The notes beneath the pieces are model-generated. The model did no database searches and had not been told where the DNA came from. It worked only from the letters and a program-made list of their open reading frames with translations. From Narthecium ossifragum (lineage: Eukaryota > Streptophyta > Magnoliopsida > Dioscoreales > Nartheciaceae), in assembly GCA_963920575.1 (NCBI GenBank), contig OY986964.1, forward strand, positions 11,282,663 to 11,346,662: a stretch of DNA of 64,000 nt, written 5' to 3'. Within the stretch, counting starts at the first letter, position 1. Each line of letters begins with the position of its first letter. Shown in pieces: positions 53,726-64,000 of this stretch. The position numbers and the translations under genes were made by a program.

Positions 53726-55085
53726 TTATGGCAAGACAATTCTTCTCAATTAGCATCTCAACTGCTACACTACTTGCCTCAACACTATCAATATTTTTAT
53801 AATATCTTCTCCGTCAGCACATGCACTGATGATCTCTGTCCCTGCTCACAGTGGCTTAATTTATGGCAAGATAGTCACATCGATCAGTAATGTAATTACC
53901 TTGCCAAATTGCTACAACAATGCAGATCTAACTATCCAAATCACCAAATTTGGACTCTTCTCCTACGTTATTTCAATTTCAGTACTCATACAAACCGTGT
54001 TACTGTCCCCGTTGTCACTATTTTCCTTGGCACCCCCGTCGTCACCTTCCTCCACGACGCCATCCCCGTTGCCACCTCCCTCTCCTGCTTCCCGTTTCTT
54101 TTCTGTTTTAATTTTTTTAATTTTGAGGAGGGAAGGGTATTTTCGTCATGATGTTAGTGGTTAGATGACTAAATGGGTTAAAAGCTTCTATTAGGACTAT
54201 GGAGGAACAAAAGTCTCCAAATAAAACTAATTGGTAATTATATGTAGAATCTAATATCAACTCTTCAACATGTGAAAGTGAACATGTGCATTAGGATCTG
54301 TCAAGTCATCATTAAATCATGGTAAAAGTGTAAAGTATAGAAATATATCTTGCATAGCAAAAATTTACTATCCCTTATATGACATACAAGTATCAGAATA
54401 ATTCATAAGATAAATTTCTAAACATGCATCTTTATCAATAAATATCATAATTTCATTCTTTTGACATAATTCAAGATATGTATAATATCTACTTAAAATA
54501 AAATAAAAATAAAAAAATAAGCAGTAAATTTAAAGTCCTAGAATTCTGCCCCTCAACTTTAATGTAATTGTCCTCAATTACACTAAGTCATAAAAATAAA
54601 GCAATGAATAAAGAATAGAGATAACCATAATATCGCACCATATGTAGTTGGCTCGCGTGCAATACGATCACCACATCACCCACACAACAGAAACGTCACC
54701 ACTTTGAAGAAATTCATGTCTCTAAAGAATACTAAAATAATAAAACCATAAAAATTACCATCAAACATAAGAGACATATAAAAAGCAAAAATAATATTCC
54801 CTTAACGATGTACGAATTAATCGCCCACTATTGGTTTCCAAAGGAAAACCTGCCATAAAAAGGACCTTTTCAAAAGATCAAATATAAGTGTATTTATTGA
54901 ATATAGAAACTTTGAGATCAGTCATCTACAAGATTCAAAATATGCACGAATTCCAAAAAGAAAAAGAAAGACTCACTACACAAGCATCCCTATTGCAAAC
55001 CATATCACCGCGATAAAATAAAAGAAAACCTAGATAAGCAATATCGAATAAAATAGTCCTAAAGAAACAAATTCAGCTTGACGCC
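53726..55085. other. Unassigned A/T-rich region, possible old retroelement 3' end
   Basis: No gene seen. 53726-54170 has two AATTTATGGCAAGA motifs and a C-rich stretch of CACC.TC.CCG type. From 54250 it is A/T-rich. At 54545-54590 the minus strand reads GTAATTGAGGACAATTAC...GTTGAGGGGC, which has the layout of the TTGAGGACAATG plus PPT pair in the Athila 3' regions. An older, diverged minus-strand element may be here (inference). B3 inserted at its right edge. Confidence 0.45.
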
Positions 55086-56639
55086 TGATATCGCTCAAGT
55101 GTGTCATAACACAGCAGTGCAGTGTAGCATAACATAAGAGAGGTCGAACCCACAGAGAGACAAGCAGAAAATATCCAAAACGCAAATAACAATGAATTGA
55201 AGACAAACAAGAACTTGAGAAGTAACTAAATTAGATCAAAGGATTTTAATAAGGCTACGCATCGGGAATCACTTCACTCGGATTTAGGTTCTTCTTCTAC
55301 CAACGGTTCATTCAATACTCAGTTAAGGGATTCACATCCCAATCACCTTAACCGGAAGATATGGAATTATGAATCTAACAAAATATATAAATGTCTCTTC
55401 CTACGATTGGTTCTTCCTTTTTATAGTTCTAACTTCATCCAACCAAAACCTAAGAATATACGATACCGGCTATCACTACAGGCAACGTATAGCAAAAGTT
55501 CATCGGAATAAAGCCCTAACTCTATCTAACCAGATCTCTAAGAATACACAATACCAACTCTCACAATCAGCAGTGCATAGCAAAGATTTCACGAGATAAA
55601 GTACGTAAACAATAGATAAAATTATGGGATTATTAGATCATGAAAGAAGCATGACTGGATTCATAATATTAATCATCCACATAGGAATCTATAATCAAAA
55701 AACAATCTTTGAAAATTCAATACATAGAAAAGAGTTTAACAATAAAGATTAAAACTATGAACAATGATGAAGCAGAAACCCTAATCCTCGCTAGATCATC
55801 TGTCCGCCATGCCCGTGGATTACTCGGCCATGGATGGAGATTTCTTCAGCTTCTTCATTTAGAAAACATCCAAAAAAGAGCCCTTATATATCGACATGAA
55901 ACCCAAGCTTTTATTTCAGCCTTTGGATTAAATCTGATGGCTCGTATTCAGATCCGCCTGACAAATGATCGATCCTCTGAAGGCCAAGGATCGATCTTCT
56001 TCTTCTCTATTTCTCCGTAACCTGGGTCGCCCGAGTAAGATCGATCTTTGTAAGGCAAAGGATCGATTCTTCTCAGTATGATGGATAGTAGGCTGGATCC
56101 TTCTCAGTAGGATGGATAGTAGGATGGATCCTTCTCAGTAGGATTGATAGTAGGATGGATCCTTCGATAGGAAAAAGAACGATCCTTCTCGTCAATATTC
56201 TCGAGTGAAAGGAGGATCGATCCTTCTGTGATCATATGGAAAGTATGCATTCTGTCAGGTCTATCTGCATAAAAGGATCGATCCTTCTAGGGAACATGAT
56301 CGATCCGTCTTTCCTGAGTATTTAATGTTTTGCCATCCAGACTGCGCCAATGGTACTAATATTGCCGTAACTTCCTCTAAAAACCTCGGAATCATGAACT
56401 GTAAAATTATCCAGAAACTAGACTTCCAGAGCTTTCAAACCATGTATAGTACATCATTTAGTTCCTTCCGAGAAGGTACAATTTTGGCGTTAAAGACCCA
56501 TCTTGGCTTCAATTTCCTGCATAATATAAATAACTTTGTGTAACAAAATATACGGATGAAATCATCTATATTAATCATGAAAATTATGCAAATAAGCTGC
56601 TCTTAGTCTTGTTCAGAGTGCACTTTCATGCACTCATCA
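55086..56639 (-). mobile_element. 3' LTR of B3
   Basis: 1554 bp, plus-strand text TGATATCGCTCAAGTG...CACTTTCATGCACTCATCA, followed by the PPT complement. Array of GGATCGATCC and decayed GGATGGATCC units at about 55965-56310, including a thrice-repeated TTCTCAGTA-GGATGGATAGTAGG unit (56065-56160). Preceded by ACGCC; the other target copy is not available because the 5' part of B3 is missing. Confidence 0.9.
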
Positions 56640-57841
56640 CACCCCCCAACCAGCTTATTGCTAGTCTCTAGCAATTCAAAGCGCATAAAATATAATCAAG
56701 CACACTAATGGTTCAAGGCTGTAGACATGCATGATAAAAATTCTGCCTTATCAAGTCAATAGTGTTTTATATAGAACAGAGCATGAAATCATCTTGTACT
56801 CATACACATACTACCGACATATGAAATCAACTTCTACACATCAAACATGCTAATCATCATCCAGAAGAACACATGTGACGTGACAAATAAAAGTTACGTA
56901 TAGAACCAACTTCTACCCACCATTAGTCCAAAAACACTACTATCTTCATGACCAATCATCCAACCCTCGCACGCACTTTCTGATTTTCTTTTTTTTTCAA
57001 CTATTAGACACTTTGCATTTTTACACGAGCACTCTCCGCTTATTGAGGCGCAGAGACCCGGTTACTTAACAAAACACTGAATAGTTTTTTTTTCTTTTTT
57101 TAGCTATCAGTGGTTCTACCTTTTTACGCGAGCTCCCCGCTTCTTGAGACAAGGACACCCGGTTACTCAGTAGATCACTTAATAATCGTTTACGCACAGC
57201 TTGATCAAGCTCCAGAATTTTTTCTTCTTTTTTTTACTTCTCTGTATGCAATACTCAACACTAGCTAATGCTGAAATCATGGTCAAGATTGACACTAGCA
57301 TGCTCATTCCTCTGGTGAGTATAATTGCCACTGCACATAAAGTGTTCATGTGTGACTCATATGATGTTATACCATCAGGTTATCACGCAGGCAATCAATG
57401 TATAGGCCAATCCATCTGAAAGCAACATGTATAATAAGCATAAAAATTTCAGCTCATGTACAATCTCTAGTAACTTACTCAATTCAACACTATTAAACTC
57501 AATAAGACAGCATGAATGAGATCATGTATGCTTACACCCCCCAGCCTAAAATTCACATTGTCCTCGATGTGTGCTAATCATGTAAATAAGCAAAAGGGTG
57601 TTGGCTAAATATTCATATATAGCATAAATAAGAATAGGAAACCAAAATAGGAGAGAGGCCAGATGACAGAATATCTGAAATCTTGCACAGGGCTCCTCAT
57701 TGTGGCCGAATTTCACAAGAAAGTAAGACGGAAGGCCAAGCATCCGAAACACATAAAAGTAAACAAAAGCAAATGAGAACGAAAACAAACAACTAAAGCA
57801 AGTTAACCTAAGTAAAACAGAAATAATGAATAAGAACAAGA
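56640..57841 (-). other. B3 3' noncoding region
   Basis: PPT complement CACACCCCCCAACC (56638-56651), hairpin TTGCTAGTCTCTAGCAA, module b (about 57000-57065), module a (about 57115-57170), T-runs, second PPT-like tract ACACCCCCCAGCC (57534-57546, one change), then the CTCAAGAAAG/GGCC-type spacer. No convincing ORF; short frames at 57201-57419 and 57546-57840 are not conserved as proteins. Confidence 0.85.
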
Positions 57842-59391
57842 TCATCCCTCGTAGACAGGGCCTATGAGAGAAACGGTGTGCTCCTCTGGGTTCGCTTTCT
57901 CTGGAATCGTCTTCAAGCACTGTCCATTAACCTTAAACAACCTCCCATCCTTTGGGTCTTCAACTTCCACAACCCCATACTCAAATACTCGGCTAACAGT
58001 AAAGGGGCATGTCCAGCGTGAGAGCAACTTCCCAGGATGGAGATGCAGTCGTGCGTCATACAGATAAGCTTGTTGTCCTACCTGAAACGTCTTCCGTAGG
58101 ATTTTCTTGTCATGGTAGGCCTTTGTCTTTGCCTTGAAGATCCGACAACTCTCATAAGCATCATTCCTGAGTTCCTCCAGCTCAGACAACTGGAGTTTCC
58201 GTTCTTGACCTGCAACATCCAAAGTAAAATTTAGTGACTTAATAGCCCAATATGCCTTATGCCTTATGTTCTAACTCAACTCGAAGATGACATGGTTTTC
58301 CATAAACTAGGCCAAATGGCGACATCCCCAGGATAGTCTTGTAGGCGGTGCGATAGGCCCACAACACGTCTGATAACCTCAAGGACCAGTCTTTTCGATT
58401 GGGGCTCACTGTCTTCTCTAAGATTTGCTTTATCTCTCTATTGGCTAATTCAACTTGGCCATTTGTCTATGGATGATAAGCAGTGGAAACGTTATGTGTA
58501 ACTCCATACCTGCGCATCAAAGCCTCAAATGAGCGGTTACAAAAATGAGATCCTTGGTCACTAATAATAACCCTAAGAGTACCAAATCTAGACAAAACAT
58601 GCTTTTTAAGAAACTTGATGACAGTGAAATGATCATTATTCCTACATGCAACAGCTTCCACCCACTTAGAAACGTACTCCACAGCCAACAATATATATAA
58701 ATAGCCAAAAGAAGAAGGAAAGGGTCCCATAAAGTCTATACCCCAACAATCAAAAATATCTACAGCTTGAATGGGGCTCAAAGGCATCATATGTCTCCTA
58801 GATAAAGCTTCTAACGTTAGGCATCTATCAGAGGATCTGCACAAAATGTTAACATCACGAAATATAGTAGGCCAGTAAAAACTACATTGAAGAATTTTTG
58901 CAGCAGTCTTTTTCATCGAAAATGGCCTCCACATGCATGAGAGTGACAGAATGTAATGATGCTTCCTATTTCATAATCAGGGACACAACGGCGCATAATC
59001 TGGTAAGGATAATACTTAAACAGACAAGGATCATCCCAATAAAATTTCTTTACCTCAACAAAAAATCTACGCTTATCCTGCGCACTCCAAAAGGAAGGGA
59101 TCTCACATGTCACCAAATAATTGACAATATGCGCATACCAGGGCTGTCGTGCAACTAAAAAGAGTTGCTCATCAGGGAAGTCATCCATGATTGGTGGCTC
59201 ATTTTCCGCTACTTCCACCATCAACCTGGATAGGTGATCAACGACAACCTTTTCCATGCCCTTTTTTTCTTTTATAGAAATATCAAATTCTTGTAAGAAT
59301 AATATCCAACCAATTAGGCGCGCTTTAGCATCCTTCTTGATGAGAAGGTACTTAAGCGCGGCATGATCAGTGAAAATAGTGATAGGAGAAC
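57842..59391 (-). pseudogene. B3 pol remnant: RNase H C-terminal part and integrase
   Basis: From 59391 on the minus strand: [25 protein letters not shown] and VVVDHLSRLMVEV (RNase H end), zinc region HACGGHF, a 1-base deletion at about 58918 (four instead of five A), [26 protein letters not shown], a stop in AYHPQTNGQ (CAG to TAG, about 58470), an ATGCCTT-type duplication at about 58255 that shifts frame, then LRNDAYESC...GPFTVSR to DPVYEG. The 5' half of B3 is missing at the A2 insertion or junction. Confidence 0.88.
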
Positions 59392-60032
59392 TAATGAGTG
59401 TATGAAAGTGCACTCTGAACAGTCTTATAATCATCTGAATTGCTAGATTATTATCCTTAATCAACATCTTGATTATTATTTTTATATCTATATGTTGCTT
59501 CACATAGTTGTTTGGAAAATGCAGGAAAACGGAGCAAAGAAGCTGAAAAGATTACATGGATCAACTTGAAAGATTAAACTGTACCATCTCAAGAAGAACC
59601 AGATGATGTACCATATATGGTTGGAAAGTTCTTGAAGTCTAGTTTCTGGAGAATTTTACAGTTCATGATTCCGAGTTTCCTAGAGAAAGTTACGGTAATT
59701 TTAGCACCAATGGCGCAGTCTGGATAGCAAAACAGTAAATACTCAGGAAAGAACGATCGATCCTTCTCCCTAGTAGGATCGATCCTTCTACGCGCAGACC
59801 TGATAGAACACATAGTTTTCATATGATCTCAGTAGGATCGATCCTACTATCCATTCTACTGAGCAGGATCGATCCTACACCCATGGAAGGATCGATCCGA
59901 CTCGGGCGTAACCAGAAATTGAAGATTTTGATGCAACAGATCGATCCTACACCTATGGAAGGATCGATCCTACTTTCTCAGTGAAGAATATCAACGGTTT
60001 ATATCTAATCCGAGGATGGAGAGACTTTGGAC

Positions 60033-60040
60033 TATAAATA
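60033..60040 (+). promoter_or_regulatory. TATA box of A2 LTR
   Basis: TATAAATA in GGACTATAAATAGGACTC, downstream of the palindrome array, in the same relative place as A1. Confidence 0.75.
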
Positions 60041-60343
60041 GGACTCTTTCTAGGATTTGAGGGGGCTTTTTGGCAGCGTTTGGAGGAGAGGAGACTGGTT
60101 CAAGGCTTGGTTTTGTTTTCTTTTTTTCATCTTATTTTCTTCTTTATTTCTTCATTAGTTTTGTTGCCCTCATGATGAACATGAGTGGCTAGTTTCTTCT
60201 CGAAGGTACCAATGTAGCCCTAACTGAATCATTCATGTTATTGGATCATGTTTATTTAATCAGTTTATATTTCATGTTTCATTCATTATTAGAACTAAGA
60301 TATGAAATACCTTTATCTGGCCAATAGAAGTATTATAGATGAC

Positions 60344-60559
60344 ATGGTCCACGCCGTCCACCTCGCCAATGGCTATGACACGGCGGTGCTGAAGCCGTTG
60401 CTGAGCTTCTTGAGAGCTACTGACTCTACTTTCATGGTGAATGCCAACCCGTAATTTGGGTTCACGTCGGAGACTCTAGACTACGCTCTCTTCCGGGCAA
60501 ACCTTGGCGTGCTGGACGTCAACACCGGGTTGAAGTACACCAACATGCTCTACGTGCAA
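60344..60559 (+). pseudogene. Fragment of a GH17 beta-1,3-glucanase gene
   Basis: About 72 codons read as LKPLLSFLRATDSTFMVNA, then an in-frame TAA where the family has a Tyr (NP-stop-FGF), then SETLDYALFRANLGVLDV and GLKYTNMLY. This matches the central part of plant glucan endo-1,3-beta-glucosidases (glycoside hydrolase family 17): F-MVNAYPYFGY, LDYALF..N.GV.D...G..YTNM. It lies between the two catalytic glutamates, so neither is included. No intron boundary, promoter or rest of gene. GC-rich codon use unlike the retroelements. It cannot make an enzyme. Confidence 0.85.
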
Positions 60560-60564
60560 CATGC

Positions 60565-60841
60565 TCGAGGGGAGGGGGAGACAGAGAGGAGAGAGGAGAG
60601 ATAGGGGAGGGAGAGACCGGGAGAGAGACGAGATAGAGAGAGAGAGCACGGAAGAGAGAGGGAGGAGAGAGAGGAGAGATCTGACAGGGGGAGGGGGAGA
60701 CAGAGAGGAGAGAGGAGAGATGGAGAGACAGGGGAGGGAGAGACTGAGAGAGAGACGAGATAGAGAGAGAGAGCACGGAAGAGAGAGGGAGGAGAGAGAG
60801 AGGAGAGAGGAGAGATGGAGAGACAGGGGAGGGAGGGAGGG

Positions 60842-60887
<46 letters not shown>

Positions 60888-60935
60888 ACGAAAGAGAGAG
60901 GGAGGAGAGAGAGAAGTGAGATTCGAGATGGAGAA
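60565..60935. repeat. GA-rich low-complexity tract
   Basis: GAGAGA runs with GGGAGGGAGAGAC and GATAGAGAGAGAGAGCACG(G/A)AAGAGAG repeated three times at about 100-bp spacing, plus a pure (GA)n at about 60849-60887. It resembles the GA-rich strand at 1085-1735 only in composition. Long Arg/Glu or Ser/Leu frames are compositional. Confidence 0.9.
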
Positions 60936-61765
60936 GATGAGGTGGCAAAACCAATCAGTCAAAATTGATTGAAAACCGCTCACATGAGCGGATTGCCATC
61001 AAGTATGGATAGCGGCGTCTAACGGTAGTTACTAAATATGTTATATACATTAAATATGGGTATCAAAAACGTAATTATCAAACTAGAGGTCCTAAAGCGG
61101 TATATCCAAAATTTTACAGGTACCAAAAGCGTAATTTTGCCTTTATTTAATCAGTTTATATTTCTTATTTCATTCACTATTATAACTGAGAGATCTGAAA
61201 TACATTTATCTGGCCAATAGAAGTATTATAGATTGTTTTATGTGAGATTGGGCGAGGGTTCATTCCCTAATCTTGCAGGATCTATGAATGAATGAGTTTA
61301 TGTCAAAGCCGGGTTCAAGCTAAGACTATTCTTGGTTCATGATTGCTCTTCGGAGCTTAATGGATTCTTGGTTAACACTTAGTTATGGGTTCATTAGCTA
61401 GGGTTAATTGAGCGTACTTGGTGAAGACCGTGACCGAACGGATCATCATACCGGAAGAACGAACCCTTGGAATTAAACTGAGATCTTGATTGATTCAATG
61501 CATAGAATGAGGATGTTATGGTGAAATCGGAACCTTAGTATTCATCCATCATATTTCCGTCGTTTTCTTATTTCATTATTAGATCATCTATTTTTTAGAC
61601 TTCATATTTCTTATTTTCCCTTCCTTATTTTCTTTCTTTTCTATTCTTTAGCGTTTTACTCTAATAATCTCTACAAATCTCTGTGGGTACGATACTCATC
61701 TTGCTGCTATACTGATCACACTGATTCGTATACTTGTGAGATATAAAATTTATTCATCAAGTTTT

Positions 61766-61783
61766 TGGTGCCATTGCCGGGGA
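61766..61783 (+). promoter_or_regulatory. Primer-binding site of A2 (mutated)
   Basis: TGGTGCCATTGCCGGGGA: two mismatches (C to T, G to A) to the A1 site. The spacing of six bases from the LTR is kept. Confidence 0.85.
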
Positions 61784-61808
61784 TTTGATTAGAGTTTATT
61801 AGTAGTGA

Positions 61809-62885
61809 ATGCAAGGTCGCCGATCACGGGAAAAAAAGTTGTTGCCCTTGAATGATAAAGTAGATCAAATTGGTTGGAAGAAGAGATCTAACAAAGATAG
61901 CCTGTCCACATCAGATCTAGGAGTTCAAGACGAGGAACAAGAGGAGATGGAGCTTAATAACAATGTACGTCCTTTGGAGGAGTACCCGAGGCCTACTATT
62001 TCTACATCACCATCATGCATTGTGTTACCTGCGGAGGCTAGGATTTATGAACTTAAAAATCTACATTTTTTTATGCTTCCTGAATTTCATGGTTTACCTT
62101 CTGAAGATCCACTAACGTTTGTGAAAGATTATTATGCTACTATTCAGACTTTTCCTCTAGGTGGCATTAATGAAGATCAACTGAGGATGCGATGTTTTCC
62201 TTATACCCTGAAGGATAAAGCGAAGAGATGGCTGATGTCGTTGCCTCCTGGATCACTAACTACTTGGGATGCAATTTATAACAAGTTTGTTAGCAAATTT
62301 TATTCTCATGCCATGACTACTAACTTGAGGAGACAGATTCCAAATTTTCAGCAAGCTGATGGAGAACCATTCCATGAAGCATGGGATAGATTTAAGATGC
62401 TTTTGATGCAATGTCCACATCATAATTATTCTTTAGAAAATCAGATACAATATTTCTATGATGGACTAAATCTTTATTGTCAGACTATGGCAGATAATGC
62501 TGCAGGTGGAGCGATGTTCAAAAGGACACCGCCAGAGACATACGAAATTTATGAGATTATAGGATCAAACTCGCAATAGAGAGACACGAGGAATAAGGCG
62601 AGAGGCATCTATGAGCTTAAACAGAACGATGACATGGCAAGGCAAATCGCAGCCCTCAACAAGAAGATGGATGCGATGATGTCCACACAAGCAAAACCGG
62701 TTGAGGTTTGTTCAATTTGCAATATTATTGGTCATAGGTTTGATTCATGTCCTTCTGGTAGTGAATTTCCTGAATATGTGCAAGAACAAGCTAATTTGAT
62801 GAATGCTTATAACCCGAGATCTAGATTTGACCCTTATGCAAATACTTACAATCCTGGTTGGAGGGAGCATCCGAATTTTTCATGA
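61809..62885 (+). pseudogene. gag: A2 gag, with two in-frame stops
   Basis: Same length and frame as A1 gag (358 codons), about 95% alike by eye. Gag domain motifs FHGLPSEDPLTFVKDYY, DKAKRWLMSLPPG and EPFHEAWDRFK, zinc knuckle C-SIC-NIIG-H-RFDS-C, NPGWREHPNF. A private TAG at 62578-62580 (CAG in A1) truncates it after IIGSNSQ-like residues. The terminal TGA at 62883-62885 is at the same codon as in A1. Confidence 0.9.
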
Positions 62886-64000
62886 AAAAATACTGTTAAT
62901 GCTAGTATACCTACTGCTAATCAATCTAACCCACTTGTTAAGTCGTCTTTAGAAGCGACTATGTTAGCTTTTATGCATAAAATAGACTCAAAGATGGAAA
63001 AACAAGATGCGGCCATTGCTCAACATGATACGGTACTGAAGAATATTGCAGCATCCGTTGGGAAGTTGGAAGATCAAGTGGGACAACTTGCTGATGCTGT
63101 AAGAACCTATATTCTAGGCAAATTTCCGAGCCAACCTGAGCAAGCAAAAGCGATCATAGTTCTTCGTTCAGGTAAGATAATTGATAATAAGATTAATGAT
63201 GAAGTTATTGATGAGTGTAATGATGATGCAAGTGAGGAAGTTGAAACGGAGGAACGGGCGAAAAGGCCACCACCAGCTACATTTGCTTTTGATCATGAAA
63301 AGAGAGCAAATTCAGTTCCGGAGGTTCATCACAACTATCCTCCACCATATGTGTTGCCAATTTCTTTTCCAAGCCGCCTGAAGAAAGCCAAAATGGATAA
63401 GTCATATTCTGAAATTTATAATATCCTATCTAAGATTAATGTGAACTTACCATTACTTGATGTGATCAGGAACATGCCAGCCTTTCCAAAGTTCTTCAAG
63501 GAACTAAGTATTCATAAGCGTAAGTATGAACCTCATGAAAAGGTGATGGTTTCAGAGACGGTAAGCGCGGTTCTACAAAGGAAGCTTCCACCCAAGCTTA
63601 AGGATCCAGGAAGTTTTAACATTAGTATTACTGTTGGTGATACAAAAATAGGGGAGACAATGCTTGACTTAGGAGCCAGTGTTAATTTGATGCCTTACTC
63701 TGTTTTTCTTCAGTTAGGTGTTGGTGAATTAAAACCTACTACGATGTCTCTACAACTTATAGATCGTTCAATAAAGTATCCATTAGGCATTGTAGAAGAC
63801 ATTTTAGTACAAGTTGATAAGTTAATTATTCCTGCTGATTTTGTGATATTGGATATGGATGATGCACCTTTGAATGATAGAAATTTACCTATTTTGTTGG
63901 GACGTCCATTTATGGCAACAACCAAGACTATGATTAATGTGCAGGATGGTAAGCTCAGCATGACAGTTTTAGGTGAAACTATTGAATTTAAAGTTTTTGA
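62886..64000 (+). CDS. pol: A2 protease segment of pol, runs off the window
   Basis: Open in the gag frame from the TGA to the window end (about 371 codons), with no ATG until the METMLAF-like Met near 62960. Coiled-coil KMEKQDAAIAQHD; VLRSGKIIDNK; aspartic protease with DLGAS (about 63667-63681), VEDILVQV and ILLGRPFMAT. Co-linear with A1 26777-27890 with scattered substitutions and no stop seen. RT and the rest lie beyond the window. Confidence 0.85.

Larger units (their letters stand above)
60341..61140 (+). mobile_element. Insert in A2 LTR carrying a captured gene fragment
   Basis: About 800 bp absent from both A1 LTRs: a GH17 coding fragment, a GA-rich tract (60565-60935), then A/T-rich sequence with the inverted repeat CCGCTCA-CA-TGAGCGG (about 60976-60991), ending CCAAAAGCGTAATTTTGCC. 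LTR text ending CCAATAGAAGTATTATAGAT is present before (to 60340) and again after (61141-61230) with several mismatches. So it is either an insertion with a long flanking duplication or a fusion of two LTR copies. Element type unknown. Confidence 0.65.
59392..61759 (+). mobile_element. 5' LTR of A2, with internal insert
   Basis: Starts TAATGAGTGTATG (TG terminus mutated to TA) and ends TTTATTCATCA, followed by a PBS. U3 core at about 59590-59720, array of AGGATCGATCC units 59750-59975, TATAAATA 60033-60040, then A-type U5 (GGCAGCGTTTGGAG). Interrupted at 60341-61140 by an insert, with about 90 bp of LTR present on both sides of it. Left-hand flank AGAAC (59387-59391) is the candidate target copy. 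Confidence 0.88.

Noticed and set aside
60561..60968. Arg/Glu-rich ORF in the GA tract beside the GH17 fragment
   Set aside because: Pure GAGAGA/GGGAGG composition, open in several frames of both strands.

Overview
This window is plant (angiosperm) repeat DNA with no intact host gene. It is a nested stack of Ty3/gypsy LTR retrotransposons, solo LTRs and satellite or low-complexity arrays. The plant origin is read from the Athila-lineage pol proteins with a tRNA-Asp primer-binding site (TGGCGCCGTTGCCGGGGA), and from Del/Tekay-like large LTRs followed by the initiator tRNA-Met site (TGGTATCAGAGC). A fragment of a plant GH17 beta-1,3-glucanase gene is also present. I cannot name the species. I saw no tRNA, rRNA or complete cellular gene. 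A 200-base run of N (21011-21210) is an assembly gap.

I use working family names. D: Del-like LTRs, TGTGAGGACCC...GGTGTGACA, about 2.6 kb without insertions. E: a related LTR ending GGGGCGTGACA. A: Athila-like, LTR TGATGAGTGCATG...TTTATTCATCA. B: Athila-like, with the same LTR start as A but ending GAGCGACATCA. C: a third Athila-like family with its own PBS variant.

Layout. 1-2944 is a CT/GA-rich macro-repeat arranged as direct and inverted copies around a GAATTCC-rich tandem block. 2945-5122 is a left-truncated D LTR (D1), followed by a plus-strand Athila 3' fragment (to 5613). 5600-15148 is a minus-strand C element (protease, gag, PBS, 5' LTR). Its gag is split by solo LTR D2 (7845-12869, target duplication CACAT), which is itself split by solo LTR E (9356-11719, duplication CGGCG). 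15149-17774 is a B LTR holding a second solo B LTR (15931-17490, duplication GAATC). 17775-23977 is a D fragment, then the D3 LTR, PBS and decayed leader/gag. 23978-41083 is element A1: 5' LTR, PBS, gag, protease, RT-RNase H-integrase, 3' noncoding region and a truncated 3' LTR. It is interrupted by the complete minus-strand element B1 (28339-35930, duplication GTAAG). 41084-43789 is a plus-strand B pol fragment (B4). 43797-53725 is the minus-strand element B2, flanked on both sides by the same 22-28 bp satellite and carrying a solo B LTR (44645-46312, duplication GACGT). 55086-59391 is minus-strand B3, cut by the 5' end of A2 (59392 to the window end). The A2 LTR contains a roughly 800 bp insert with the GH17 fragment.

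How the parts work together. Family A encodes gag, protease, RT, RNase H and integrase but no recognisable env. Both A copies share an in-frame TGA between gag and protease. B1 has lost RT and the integrase core but keeps LTRs, PBS, PPT and a long unusual ORF (gag-like segment, His/Asp-rich repeats, a conserved C-terminal module). Its two LTRs differ at about 1% and its target duplication is perfect, so it moved recently and must have used proteins made elsewhere.

The most unusual signal is in the LTRs. Arrays of short self-complementary motifs centred on TCGA (GATCGATC or GGTCGACC cores) occur in both the D and the Athila-type LTRs. The motif version changes between copies of one family and is shared between families. 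In D3 the array is six successive near-perfect hairpins.
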